Below the pieces are notes generated by a model. That model saw only the letters and a program-made list of their open reading frames with translations, was not told the origin of the DNA and did not search any database. Position numbers and translations under genes: made by a program. From SIG603 sp044432645 (lineage in GTDB: Bacteria > Bacillota > Clostridia > Oscillospirales > Acutalibacteraceae), in NCBI GenBank assembly GCA_044432645.1, contig JAWXUM010000007.1, positions 7,986-71,985 on the forward strand: DNA of 64,000 bases, in the 5' to 3' direction. Below, one piece after another: positions 34,470 through 44,121 of the stretch; position 1 is the first letter of the stretch, and the number at the start of each line of letters is the position of its first letter.

Positions 34470-37400
34470 TTAGTTTTTAACTTTTTTTCTTATTACAATA
34501 ACGCACATGGATAAGCTTATTATTAATATAACTGAAATTAAAATCACTTTGCTTGTATCCCCTGTTTGTACTAAATCTGAATTATCGTCTGTTTCAGTTT
34601 CTGTTTCTGTTTCTGTTTCTGTTTCTGCTTCAGTTTCTGTTTCTGTTTCAGTTTCTATTTCAGTTTCAGTTTCTGTTTCAGTTTCTGTTTCTGCTTCAGT
34701 TTCTGTTTCTGCTTCAGTTTCTGTTTCTGCTTCTGCTTCAGGTTCTGTGTCATCGACTGTTGGAGCTACATATGTGCTTAGTTCGATAACTGACATTGTG
34801 CCAGAAACTTCGTTTGCTACTAGAAGAAGTGCGTTTCCAGTTGAACTGTCACTTGCACTTACAAATGTCATACCCTCTGGCGCAACGTCACCTGCTATAT
34901 CGGCTGTATAGTCACGGCTGTTGATGTAGTTTACAAAGTAAGCATTTGATGGGTCTGTTACGTTGTAAATCATAATACCACCTTGACGCTCAAGGCCTGT
35001 GAAAGCGTAAACTTCTCCGTCCACTTCGCCAACTACTGTATATTCAGGCTCTACACCTTTTTTAGCTGTTCTGTCTTCTACACTAATATCGTCGTTAGAG
35101 CAGTTAAAGTATTCTGGGAAAAGTTCTGCAACGATTGAAGAGAAATCCTCGCCACTGTCATATACTAATTCAAGTCCGTCTGCTGTTACTTCGAAGATTG
35201 AGAATGAACGTGAACCAAATAGGTAATCGCTACCACTGTCAAGCATTGCGTAATCTGTTGGGTCAAACCATGTTACTTTACCATCTGTTGTTATGGTGCC
35301 TGTAAGAGAAGTTGTTCCTTTAACTTCATTTACATATTCATCTTCGTCCTCGCCCCATTCTCTGCCGTCGCCCTCGTTGGCTGTGTATAGGTAAGTTTTT
35401 CCGTCTACTTCATAAACTGTAATACCGTCTGGCATGCGAATACCGTATAGGTTTTCATAAGTTGTAGAAAAATATGTTTCGTCTTTTGACTCAATGTCAA
35501 TTGCAACTTCGCTGTAATCGATTAGTCCTAAGCTGTAAACACCTGTGAATGTGCCAGTTGCTAGGTCAAGAACTGCGATAGCGTTGTTTTCTTGAAGTGC
35601 TACATAAGCTACTGTGTTTGTTGCTGAAATAAATTCTGGTTCTAAATCTTCTGATGCTGTTGAACCTGTTTTAATTAGAACATCTGCGTCTATTGCTACA
35701 TCATCAAAGTTTACTGTGTTTGCTGAAAGTGTAGCCATGTCGATAATTGTAACTGAACCCTCTGGGTCAACTGCTCCGTCAGCTGTATAGCCTTCTCTTG
35801 GTTCGCCCTCGTTAGCTACAAGAACGGTTGTGCCGTCAGGTGTAAATGTTAATGCGTCTGGTTGAACTCCACACTCAATAAATGTTGGGTAACCTGTTAC
35901 GTTGCCGTCTGTATCTAGGTCAAAAATTGCTACTAAGCCATTAGCAGTGTAGTCGTCTGCTTGAAGTGCAACTGCTAATTTTGTGTTGTCGTCATTGATT
36001 GCAACACTGCTCATGTCGCCGTAAGTAAAGCCGTCAATCTCGCCAACTAACTCTGCCATATTGTAGCCTAATGCTGAAAGTCCGTCTGTTGTTAGGTCTT
36101 GCATATCAACAACAATTAACTCGCCTGTGCTACCTGAAACAGCGTAAGCTACTTGTGCTGAAGTGTTGTAGCATACGATTTCTACTAAACCACCGTCATC
36201 GTTGCTTCCACCAATTGAGAAACTTGAAATTAGTGTTGCGTTTAGTTCGTTTGCGTTATTATACTCGCCCTCTACTTCTTCGATAGAACTTGCTGGGTAA
36301 ACTGTAGGAACAAGTGAGCTTTCTGTGTCGTATTTCAAAAGCATATCAAGGCTTGTGAAAGAGAACGCTGTTTCTTCTGTGCTTTCATATACAATTGTTA
36401 ATGTGTTTTCGCCAATTACTAAGTAATTGTAAAGTTCTGTGCTGGCAAGTGTGAATGAACCAACTGTTGAAGTAGTTGAAGATCGTCCTGGTCCTGTTTG
36501 AACAGTTGGAACTGTGTATGTAGAAGCTTCTACACCGTTGATGTAAAGCACTGCATCTGCTTCGGAAGTATAAGTTGCTACTAATGAGTCGATATAACCA
36601 GTTGCTGTGTCTACTGTAAATGTTGTTTCAATTGTTGTAGATGTTTCGCCAACTTCTGTTGTCCACTCATTTGTGCTGTCAATAAGAGTTTCTTTTTCCA
36701 TAACTGTTACTGTAACGCTTTTTGCAGTTGTGTTTTCAGCTTCATCAGCTACATAATAATTAACTTTGTATTCGCCAGCTACTGTTGTGTCTACTGAACC
36801 TGTGATAACAATGCTATCTGTTAAGTCTAAATCATCTGTTCCTTCATAGTAACCATAGTTTTCGTCATATGCTGAAACATTTGCTGTTACATCGTACTCA
36901 TCGCCAACATAAATTGTGCTGTCGCTTGGAACTGTTAACTCTGGTTCATGAATGTCGCTATAAGTTGTATCATCTGTCGCTGGTTTAGAGTCAGAACTTG
37001 TTGTTTCGTTTGAACGAACGATAGTAACTTCATCAACAATGCTATCATCTAATGTATTTCCTAAATCATCTGTATAATATGTTGAAATAGTCAATGAATT
37101 GTCTGTTACATCAACTTTTGTAATAGTTGGTGTGTTTGTTTGGTCTTTAACTGCAACATAGTCTAGGTCGTAGTTTTGTACTGAATAATATTTACTACCT
37201 GAAGCTGAGTTAAGTGTTACATATAAAACTTCGCCGTCGTTTGGCTCGTATAAGTAATCTGAAATTTCTTCTGTGCTGTTGTCAGCGTAGTCTGTTGGGT
37301 TTTGTCCTTGCATTAGAACAGAACGTGTGTAAACGTGGTCATGTCCCATTAAAACAAGGTCAATATTAAAATCACTGAACATATCTGCCCACTCGTATTG

Positions 37401-38366
37401 ACGAGAAAGAATGTCACTGTCATCATAATGACTTGCTACCGAATAAATTGAGTGGTGGAATGTTACAATTTGCCATGTTGGAGCTTTGCCATAAGTTTTT
37501 GTATATTCTGCAATAGCATTTGTAATAAATGTTTTATGGCTTGCTGTAGAAGTGTCATTTGAGTTTAAACATAGGAACAATGTTCCCTCGTATGCGTACC
37601 AGTAATCGCCTGATTCTTCACCTGCAACGCTTGAAGCTGTTGTCACTTCCAGTGTTTCTGGTGCAGTAAAGTGAGCTGAATATGTGCTGAAAGTGTAAAC
37701 CTCGTGGTTACCAGCTACTACTGATGACGGAATACTTGAAAGTAAATCTGCTGAAAAATAAGCGTCGTATTCATCTTCTGCATAATCCTTACTACTTGCA
37801 TTAACTTGGTCACCAACTGAAACTAAAAAGTCAATGCTGTCGCCCCACCAAGATGAAGCTAGGTCTAAAGTTGTATCCCAACCCTCACCGTCTGATGTTG
37901 CATCTGAAGAACCAATTTGTGGGTCACCAGCTGCGATGAATGAATATGTGTTGTCGTCGTTGTTATTTATATTAAGTGTTTTGCTAATGTAACCGTCAGT
38001 GTCGTTACCTACTTTATAAGTATAAGTACCAGCAGTTTCAAAACATGTTGCTGTTGCAGTAAAGCTATAATAGTCAATACCTGAATATTCAGTAGAAGTT
38101 GCAGGTACTTTTGCTACTTCTTCGTCGTTTTCATTTGTTACTATAAGGTAGCTGTCAACATTGCTTTCCCCAAGCCATGTGAAAATCATCTCTGATTCTG
38201 TAGCACCAATATTAACTGATACTGTTTTAATTGGGTCTGTGTTAACCTCTGCAGCGTAAACTTCTACGCTTGTGTCTTGATTTGCTATGAAAGGAACTGC
38301 GCCAAAAACAATAGCAGTAGAAAGTGTAACTGCCGTTAGCTTTTTGAAAATTGAATTAAATTTCAT
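34470..38366 (-). CDS. Cell-wall-anchored metallophosphatase with choice-of-anchor I domain
   Basis: A 1298-residue secreted protein. A signal peptide (about 1-38) is followed by an Fn3-like N domain and a calcineurin-type phosphoesterase domain (about 145-350). That domain has AAGDPQIG, SVGDQVN, AGNHEVY, FHHSIYS and GHDHVYTR, giving a full di-metal set. After it come an Ig-like or DUF5011-type domain (about 480-570) and a choice-of-anchor I region (about 720-1195). The end is a Glu/Thr repeat stalk, LVQTG at 1265-1269, a membrane helix and an RKKVKN tail, which is a sortase sorting signal. It probably hydrolyses phosphomonoesters or nucleotides outside the cell. It stands alone, and no sortase gene is in the window. 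Confidence 0.87.
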   Translation of the reverse strand: MKFNSIFKKLTAVTLSTAIVFGAVPFIANQDTSVEVYAAEVNTDPIKTVSVNIGATESEMIFTWLGESNVDSYLIVTNENDEEVAKVPATSTEYSGIDYYSFTATATCFETAGTYTYKVGNDTDGYISKTLNINNNDDNTYSFIAAGDPQIGSSDATSDGEGWDTTLDLASSWWGDSIDFLVSVGDQVNASSKDYAEDEYDAYFSADLLSSIPSSVVAGNHEVYTFSTYSAHFTAPETLEVTTASSVAGEESGDYWYAYEGTLFLCLNSNDTSTASHKTFITNAIAEYTKTYGKAPTWQIVTFHHSIYSVASHYDDSDILSRQYEWADMFSDFNIDLVLMGHDHVYTRSVLMQGQNPTDYADNSTEEISDYLYEPNDGEVLYVTLNSASGSKYYSVQNYDLDYVAVKDQTNTPTITKVDVTDNSLTISTYYTDDLGNTLDDSIVDEVTIVRSNETTSSDSKPATDDTTYSDIHEPELTVPSDSTIYVGDEYDVTANVSAYDENYGYYEGTDDLDLTDSIVITGSVDTTVAGEYKVNYYVADEAENTTAKSVTVTVMEKETLIDSTNEWTTEVGETSTTIETTFTVDTATGYIDSLVATYTSEADAVLYINGVEASTYTVPTVQTGPGRSSTTSTVGSFTLASTELYNYLVIGENTLTIVYESTEETAFSFTSLDMLLKYDTESSLVPTVYPASSIEEVEGEYNNANELNATLISSFSIGGSNDDGGLVEIVCYNTSAQVAYAVSGSTGELIVVDMQDLTTDGLSALGYNMAELVGEIDGFTYGDMSSVAINDDNTKLAVALQADDYTANGLVAIFDLDTDGNVTGYPTFIECGVQPDALTFTPDGTTVLVANEGEPREGYTADGAVDPEGSVTIIDMATLSANTVNFDDVAIDADVLIKTGSTASEDLEPEFISATNTVAYVALQENNAIAVLDLATGTFTGVYSLGLIDYSEVAIDIESKDETYFSTTYENLYGIRMPDGITVYEVDGKTYLYTANEGDGREWGEDEDEYVNEVKGTTSLTGTITTDGKVTWFDPTDYAMLDSGSDYLFGSRSFSIFEVTADGLELVYDSGEDFSSIVAELFPEYFNCSNDDISVEDRTAKKGVEPEYTVVGEVDGEVYAFTGLERQGGIMIYNVTDPSNAYFVNYINSRDYTADIAGDVAPEGMTFVSASDSSTGNALLLVANEVSGTMSVIELSTYVAPTVDDTEPEAEAETETEAETETEAETETETETETEIETETETETEAETETETETETETDDNSDLVQTGDTSKVILISVILIISLSMCVIVIRKKVKN
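34591..34748 (-). repeat. Hexanucleotide repeat tract encoding the Glu-Thr stalk
   Basis: About 26 copies of six-base units, mainly TTCTGT or TTCAGT on the plus strand, encode Glu-Thr and Glu-Ala pairs just before the sorting signal. The unit is two codons long, so slippage would change stalk length without shifting the frame. Confidence 0.88.
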
Positions 38367-38466
38367 AAGTCCTCCTAATTTTTGTTTATAAAGTTGTACT
38401 AATATATTAACAGTTTAGTAATACATTTGACATCAAATAGGAGTTATTTATTGGTTAAAACTTCGT

Positions 38467-38494
38467 AAAAAAAAGAAGGGCAAAACCCTTCTTT
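38467..38494 (-). terminator. Terminator of the yibE/F gene
   Basis: AAAGAAGGG (38472-38480) pairs with CCCTTCTTT (38486-38494) around CAAAA, followed on the minus strand by T residues. Confidence 0.85.
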
Positions 38495-38501
38495 GTAAAA
38501 T

Positions 38502-39668
38502 TTATTTAATTTTTCTTTTTTGTGGTTTATGTGTTACAGTGCTTAAATAAGCTGTAATAGGCACTGCGAAAATTATCGCCATACTGCCTGAAATTGCTTG
38601 TACAATTTCAAGTGCTATGTAGTCAGAGCTTAAAAACTGGTTTATTTGTGTTCCGTAAGAAATAAGCACAAGAAGTGTTGCTACTGCACTGCCAACAAAT
38701 GCTAAAATTAAGGTTTGGCACATTGTTCCTATCATGTCTTGCCCTATAGTAATGCCCGACTTTGCAAGTTCTGACTTTGTTATGTTCGGTGTAATATCCC
38801 TTATTTCATAAAGAGCAGAGGCTATAGACATTGTGGTGTCGATTATAGCACCTAAAGACGATATTAAAACAGCTGAAAAAAACACTTCGCTAATAACAAG
38901 GTTTGTGCTTCTTGAAATAACAATAAGCTGGTCAGCTTCCGACAAATTATAGCCTGTTAAATTAAGCATTTGTTGCAAAACCAAGAAGAATATAGCCGAC
39001 AAGCTAACACCTAACATGGTAGAGCATATAGCCGTGTAAGTTTTTTCGCAAAAACCGTTTAACAACAGCATTGATACCGAGCTTATAAGTAAAACGGCTA
39101 TAACTGTCATTAAAATAGGCGACCAACCCCTATATATAGAAAGAAGTAGAAAATACCCTATTACATATAAAGAGAAAATTAAGCCTATAACGCTTTTTAT
39201 TCCTTTTGCTTTTGCCACTATCACCATAACCACGGCAAACAAAATAGCAATTACAATTAAACCAGTTATTCTGTCATAATTGTAAACCGAATAGTAAGGG
39301 GTTACACCCTGTGGCATATCGGATTTTATAATAATTTTACTGCCAACTTTTACAAATATATTGTGCGTAAGTGACAGGCTATTGCTAACTTCAATTTGTT
39401 CGCCTTTTTGACTGCCACTTGTAAACTCAACTATAATAGTTTGCAAACCTGTGTAATATCCGTCATAATCGTCAGACGGTGTTACACTTTGTGAAACAAT
39501 TTCCACAACTGTAGCTTTGTCGTAAGTAATGCCCTCACTAGAATAGGTGTAGTATTCATTTGGAAAAGCAAAATTTAAAATATGTATACCAAGCATTATA
39601 AAAATTATAATTCCAAAAATAATTATATTTTCTTTAGTGAAAAATTCTTTGATAATCTTTATTTTCAT
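38502..39668 (-). CDS. YibE/F family multi-pass membrane protein
   Basis: A 388-residue protein. One membrane segment (about 15-33) is followed by an extracytoplasmic beta-rich part (about 35-130, with KATVVEI and VEFTSGSQKGE). Six to eight helices follow and contain SSLGAIIDTTMSIASALYEI, the most recognisable YibE/F segment. The molecular function of the family is unknown. GGGGGAA precedes the ATG. It has its own terminator and no obvious partner. Confidence 0.83.
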   Translation of the reverse strand: MKIKIIKEFFTKENIIIFGIIIFIMLGIHILNFAFPNEYYTYSSEGITYDKATVVEIVSQSVTPSDDYDGYYTGLQTIIVEFTSGSQKGEQIEVSNSLSLTHNIFVKVGSKIIIKSDMPQGVTPYYSVYNYDRITGLIVIAILFAVVMVIVAKAKGIKSVIGLIFSLYVIGYFLLLSIYRGWSPILMTVIAVLLISSVSMLLLNGFCEKTYTAICSTMLGVSLSAIFFLVLQQMLNLTGYNLSEADQLIVISRSTNLVISEVFFSAVLISSLGAIIDTTMSIASALYEIRDITPNITKSELAKSGITIGQDMIGTMCQTLILAFVGSAVATLLVLISYGTQINQFLSSDYIALEIVQAISGSMAIIFAVPITAYLSTVTHKPQKRKIK

Positions 39669-39769
39669 AGTTCCCCCATTATTTTGTTGTAAACAAATTA
39701 TAACAAAATAATTTTGAAAAAACCATAAAACTAGGGTTATGTTTAAGTTAAGAAATGGTAAAATTTAAC

Positions 39770-41929
39770 TTAAAGTTCATTTCTTGAAAGCACCTCTTGT
39801 TTGATTTCGTCGCTTAAATGAACAAAATTGTCAGAAAAACCACCTACTCTTACAATTATATCTTCGTGCTTTTCTGGGTGAACTATAGCGTCTTGCAAAG
39901 TTTTTTTGTCCACAACATTAACTTGAACTTGACAACCACCACCAAGTAAATAAGTTTTTATAAGCATTTTAACCTTGTCTTGCTTTTCTTTTGTTTCAAA
40001 ATTGCTACCGTCCAAATAAAGGTTAAAAACAGCAGTTCCTAAGCATTCTTCTTGAGGAACCGACAAAGCAGCACCCAAAGCAGCAGTTGGCCCCTCTTTA
40101 TCTGTACCAACACTAGCACCAATACTGTTGGCTAGTGGTTCAAAGGCAAATCTTCCATCAGGCGTTGCCCCTACATTTTCGCCGTTTAATATCCAATAAA
40201 TCCAAAAAATCATAGTAGGCAAATACAAAGTGTCGCCACGGTAACCCCTTAGTTTTGTAACTTCGTCAAAAGCTTGGGTCATTAAATCGTGAGCTATATC
40301 GTTAATTTCTTCGTTAAAATTGCCGTATTTTGGCAAAGATAATATTTTTAAGTGAAGTTTTTCGTTTCCTTTATAGTTGTTTATAAAGCAGTTCAAAAAG
40401 TCTTCTTTTGAAATATCGCCAAGTTCTCCTTGGTAATACTTTTTAATAGTATACAAAGCATTAAAAATGTTAGAAGAACCAAAAAAGTCTGCACAGCTAA
40501 AGTTGTACTTTGCTCCACCAGCAGTAAAGCCTAGTGAGTTTTCTATACAACCATCTACAAATAAAGTTTTTAAAGGTAATGTTTGGTGCAAAGCGTAGTC
40601 GTGTTGACGCATGTTACTTTGTGCAACCATGTCGTTAATTGAAACTCTAATATAATTTTTCAAGATACTATAAAATTCTTCGAAAGTTTCACAGTTCATA
40701 AGTTCATTGTACATAGCATCTTCGAAAACATCTAGCATGTTTAAACCTGCCCAAATAGAATCGCAACAGGTTTTACCTTGAATTAAAACTTCGGCGCAAC
40801 CACCAAAAGCATACTTAACTGCATCTTCTTTAGGTATACCGTATTTTTTAGTAAAGCCGTCTATGTAAAGCTTATCTGCTACTAAAGCTGGTTGAGCATA
40901 GCCTTTTTTGTAGTTGTAAAGGGTTAAATCCCAAAGCTTTTGTGGCATGTCGTCACGCATACAAAGTGAAATATTAGGTGCTCTAAGCCCTCTAATTGCA
41001 ATTACACAAAGTTCGGTAAGCTCGTTATAAGCTGGGCTATCGTCTGCTTTCGAGCCTCCAATTGTAACATGTGTTGTACCCGGGTGGTTCATTCTTTTTT
41101 CTATGTCAGAAAATAATTCTCTAATCAAAAATAAAGTCTCATCACGGTCAACTGTTTCGTCATTTTGATAAAAAGGTAATAAAAGCTGGTCAATTCTACC
41201 CGGCTCTATAGACTCACCAAAAAACATAGTGACATACATTGTAATATAGGCTTGGTAAAATGTTGTCGGTGGGTTAAAAGGAACAACTTCAAGCGTAGAA
41301 ATTAATCTGCTCAAGTTTTTATCAGGGTTTTCTATGCTTTTAAGTTTTTGAGTATAACGTGTAATGAAGTTTTCTATACCAATTAAAAGGTCAAGCATTC
41401 CTTTTTGAAAGTCAATCGCTTGCAAGTCTTCTAAACTTTCAAGTTTTTTGTTTATAAGTTCTTTGTAGCCGTTAAAACCATGTTTTAAAACGTATTCAAA
41501 GTTCATAGAAGTATGCCCACCGTGGTTAAGGTAACGCACAGTTGACTTTAAGCTTGACATGTTTTTAGCGTTGTCTATTATATTTTTCTTGATTTTCGCT
41601 TCGTAATCACTGCTTGTTTGAATTTTTTCGAACTCTTCAGCGTTAAATGATAGATTGCCATTTAAGTTTACTTTCATAGTTTTATTTTCTTCAACCATAA
41701 TATTTCCACTTGTATAGTGGTGATTTATAAACACAACTTGACCTTTGTCATAATTTGGCAAATCGGTTTCTTCAAGCAAAAACCTAACAGCACGGCAAGA
41801 CCTACGCATTAAGGTTTCGTTCATGTTTTTATAAAGTACAGCTGTAGATTTCATATTGTGTTTAAGCAAAAACCTTGCATAAGGGGACATAGAATAATTG
41901 TTTTTCATCATATCAAAAACTAAAGACAT
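39770..41929 (-). CDS. Glycyl radical enzyme of the pyruvate formate-lyase family, function unknown
   Basis: The C-terminal RVGGFSDNF holds the glycyl-radical glycine (Gly697 from the chosen start). The mid-protein FGGCAEV supplies the thiyl cysteine Cys378 and a Glu two residues on. Cys-x-Glu is the dehydratase/lyase/decarboxylase pattern. PFL itself has Cys-Cys. At 719 residues it is short for the family. The ATG at 41929 has AAAGGTG in front, whereas the longer frame starts at a GTG inside it. No activating radical SAM enzyme lies next to it, so activation must be in trans. The substrate cannot be assigned. Confidence 0.85.
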   Translation of the reverse strand: MSLVFDMMKNNYSMSPYARFLLKHNMKSTAVLYKNMNETLMRRSCRAVRFLLEETDLPNYDKGQVVFINHHYTSGNIMVEENKTMKVNLNGNLSFNAEEFEKIQTSSDYEAKIKKNIIDNAKNMSSLKSTVRYLNHGGHTSMNFEYVLKHGFNGYKELINKKLESLEDLQAIDFQKGMLDLLIGIENFITRYTQKLKSIENPDKNLSRLISTLEVVPFNPPTTFYQAYITMYVTMFFGESIEPGRIDQLLLPFYQNDETVDRDETLFLIRELFSDIEKRMNHPGTTHVTIGGSKADDSPAYNELTELCVIAIRGLRAPNISLCMRDDMPQKLWDLTLYNYKKGYAQPALVADKLYIDGFTKKYGIPKEDAVKYAFGGCAEVLIQGKTCCDSIWAGLNMLDVFEDAMYNELMNCETFEEFYSILKNYIRVSINDMVAQSNMRQHDYALHQTLPLKTLFVDGCIENSLGFTAGGAKYNFSCADFFGSSNIFNALYTIKKYYQGELGDISKEDFLNCFINNYKGNEKLHLKILSLPKYGNFNEEINDIAHDLMTQAFDEVTKLRGYRGDTLYLPTMIFWIYWILNGENVGATPDGRFAFEPLANSIGASVGTDKEGPTAALGAALSVPQEECLGTAVFNLYLDGSNFETKEKQDKVKMLIKTYLLGGGCQVQVNVVDKKTLQDAIVHPEKHEDIIVRVGGFSDNFVHLSDEIKQEVLSRNEL

Positions 41930-42074
41930 AGCTATCACCTTTCTTTTGTGTACAATTTATCGTTAACAAGCAGTTTGAATTTTGTTAATTTGTTATATTA
42001 TATCACTAATTATATTAAGTTGCAAATAAATATTCTATATATAATTAAGTATTCAACTTTTTTTGTTCGAGTTC

Positions 42075-42103
42075 TTTACATTGCAATTTTTTTGTGTTAT
42101 AAT
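42075..42103 (+). promoter_or_regulatory. Promoter of the small conserved gene
   Basis: TTTACA (42075-42080), 17 bases, TATAAT (42098-42103), with the ATG 43 bases further downstream. Confidence 0.75.
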
Positions 42104-42146
42104 ATTAACAAAGTATGCGAAAATAACAGGAAGCGAGGATTGACTT

Positions 42147-42446
42147 ATGAGCGAAAATAAAGATTTTCCAATGTATAAAGGAAGACCACTAGTAAGAAGT
42201 GGTGATACTATATATTACGGTTTCATGAAAGACCCTTATGTAGTTAAAATTGATATTAGGTCTAAAAAACAAGTGGGCAACTTAATGGTTGCTGATAAAG
42301 TTGGTGTGCAACTTATTTCAACTGACCCTACAATGAACCTACAAAAACGTATCGATAAAAACAGCGAGAAAAACGGCTTGTACGCAGCGCTTGATATTGG
42401 AGAAACATGGCTTGCAAGAAAACTTGTCGAGCTTGAGAAAAAGTGA
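42147..42446 (+). CDS. Conserved hypothetical protein of Clostridia
   Basis: A 99-residue soluble protein. It opens with MSENKDFPMYKGRPLVRSG and contains TIYYGFMKDPYVVKID, then LISTDPTMN and a C-terminal ENGLYAALDIGETWLARKL. I recognise the pattern as a small family common in gut Firmicutes with no known function. A strong promoter and a GAGG site precede it. A GGG/CCC hairpin with a TTTATTTGATT tail follows (about 42463-42506), so it may be transcribed alone. Confidence 0.72.
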   Translation: MSENKDFPMYKGRPLVRSGDTIYYGFMKDPYVVKIDIRSKKQVGNLMVADKVGVQLISTDPTMNLQKRIDKNSEKNGLYAALDIGETWLARKLVELEKK

Positions 42447-42529
42447 AAATAATGTAAAATTAAAGGGAGATACCCACCAACACAAATGGTGAGTGTCGCC
42501 CTTTATTTGATTAATTGGGGGTGATTTTA

Positions 42530-43924
42530 GTGTTAGAAAAGTTTGATAAGCTAAAAAACAACTTGCCTATGCACATGCCAGGGCATAAAAGAAACACAGA
42601 GCTTGCACCTTATTTGAAAAAATTAAGTGCAGATATTGACATTACAGAAATACATGGTTTTGATAATTTGCATAGTCCTAACGATTTTATTTTAGATTAT
42701 ATGAAAAAGGCTGAAAATTTATGGAACAGCAATAACAGCTATTTTTTGGTAAATGGTAGCACTTGTGGAATTTTGGCAGCTATTCGGTCGTGTGTGAATT
42801 TTGGCGACGAAATTTTGTTAACTCGTTCTTGCCACAAGTCGGTATATCACGCTATAGAAATTTGTGGTTTAAAAGCAAGTTATATTGTAGAAGACACACT
42901 TGAAGACACAGGGATAAAATTGCCACTTGATAAAAAAAAGTTAGAAAAAGCTTTAACGCAAAACCCTAATATTAAGCTTTTTGTTATAACAACTCCAACT
43001 TACGAGGGAGTAATAAGTAATATAGATGAAATTACAGATATTTGCCACAAAAAAAACATACCAGTTGTGCTTGACGCTGCACACGGTGCGCATTTGAATT
43101 TTTCAAAGTATTTTAGCCAAAATGTTAATTTGCTTTGTGCAGACGTTGTAATTCAAAGCCTTCATAAAACTTTGCCAAGTTTAACTCAAACTGCTATAGT
43201 GCATTTTAATTCTACTTTAGTTAATAAAAGTAATTTTAAACGACAGCTTACAATTTTCCAAAGTAGCAGTCCGTCATATTTGCTTATGACTTCAATTTGT
43301 GAGTGTATAGACTTGCTAACTGAAAAGTCAAAAGAGCTTTTTGACTTTTGGGAAGAAAATTTAAATCAGTTTTACAAAAACACAAATAGCTTGCAACATA
43401 TTAAAATACTTGATTTTGATATGCTGAATATTCCACAAGATAAGTCTAAAATAATTATAAACTGCTCTAGTGCTAATATTTCAGGTTTTAAACTTCTTGA
43501 AATTTTACGAGAAAATTATAATATAGATTTAGAAATGGCTCTTGAAACTTACGCAGTGGCTATGAGCAGTATAGCAGACAGCAAAGAAAGTTTAATTCGT
43601 TTTTCAAAAGCTTTAACAGAAATTGACAAGTCGCTTAAAACAATTGTCCCTTACAAAATGGAAATTGATTTTTCTATAAAGATAAAAGATAGCATTTACG
43701 CAAGTTTAAGCAAAGAGCAAAAACTTATACCACTTGATAAAGCTATAGGAAAAACTAGCGCTGATTATGTGTGGATTTATCCACCGGGTATTCCGTATAT
43801 AGTTCCAGGTGAAGAAATTACCGAAAAGCTTATACATGATTTGAAAGATTTGCAAACCAAAGGTGCAAATGTTGAAATGAGCAAGGGGAATTTCCCTTTA
43901 AATATTAATATCAATTTAACATAA
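42530..43924 (+). CDS. Orn/Lys/Arg decarboxylase family PLP enzyme
   Basis: A fold-type I PLP enzyme with the family signature: MPGHKRN at the N-terminus, VLDAAHGAHLNFS with the PLP-binding Asp, and SLHKTLPSLTQTA with the Schiff-base lysine. Length 464 residues, the short Gram-positive type (SpeA/YaaO-like). It may decarboxylate arginine or lysine for polyamine synthesis. The substrate is not determinable. The start is taken at the GTG 42530, six bases after GGGGGTGAT. A TTG at 42515 opens the longer frame. Confidence 0.88.
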   Translation: MLEKFDKLKNNLPMHMPGHKRNTELAPYLKKLSADIDITEIHGFDNLHSPNDFILDYMKKAENLWNSNNSYFLVNGSTCGILAAIRSCVNFGDEILLTRSCHKSVYHAIEICGLKASYIVEDTLEDTGIKLPLDKKKLEKALTQNPNIKLFVITTPTYEGVISNIDEITDICHKKNIPVVLDAAHGAHLNFSKYFSQNVNLLCADVVIQSLHKTLPSLTQTAIVHFNSTLVNKSNFKRQLTIFQSSSPSYLLMTSICECIDLLTEKSKELFDFWEENLNQFYKNTNSLQHIKILDFDMLNIPQDKSKIIINCSSANISGFKLLEILRENYNIDLEMALETYAVAMSSIADSKESLIRFSKALTEIDKSLKTIVPYKMEIDFSIKIKDSIYASLSKEQKLIPLDKAIGKTSADYVWIYPPGIPYIVPGEEITEKLIHDLKDLQTKGANVEMSKGNFPLNININLT

Positions 43925-44051
43925 ATTTCATTTTACTATGTTTAAGTTTAAATAATATTATTTGCAAAATCACACCACGTAAATTATTATACAAATTGCA
44001 CAAAGATGAGTGCTGGAAAATATTATTTTTGAAGAAAATAAATAAAAACGC

Positions 44052-44080
44052 TTGATATAATTATATGTTAGTGATACAAT
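44052..44080 (+). promoter_or_regulatory. Promoter of the glgBCDA operon
   Basis: TTGATA (44052-44057), a 17-base spacer and TACAAT (44075-44080), 42 bases before the glgB start. No inverted-repeat operator is obvious next to it. Confidence 0.7.
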
Positions 44081-44121
44081 TATAAAAAGGAAAAAATATG
44101 TATTGAAAGGGTGAATAAACT

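Noticed and set aside
34588..34749. Repeat tract considered as a CRISPR array or satellite
   Set aside because: The six-base units are contiguous and in frame within a gene. There are no spacers and no cas genes.
34507..34911. Plus-strand open frame rich in Val/Ser repeats, and another frame rich in Phe/Leu, opposite the Glu-Thr stalk
   Set aside because: Both are antisense translations of the hexanucleotide repeat in the surface protein gene. The minus-strand frame is continuous with recognisable domains and a sorting signal.
44000..44120. glg operon leader considered as a riboswitch
   Set aside because: The promoter lies only about 40 bases before glgB, leaving too short a leader, and no known aptamer pattern is visible.
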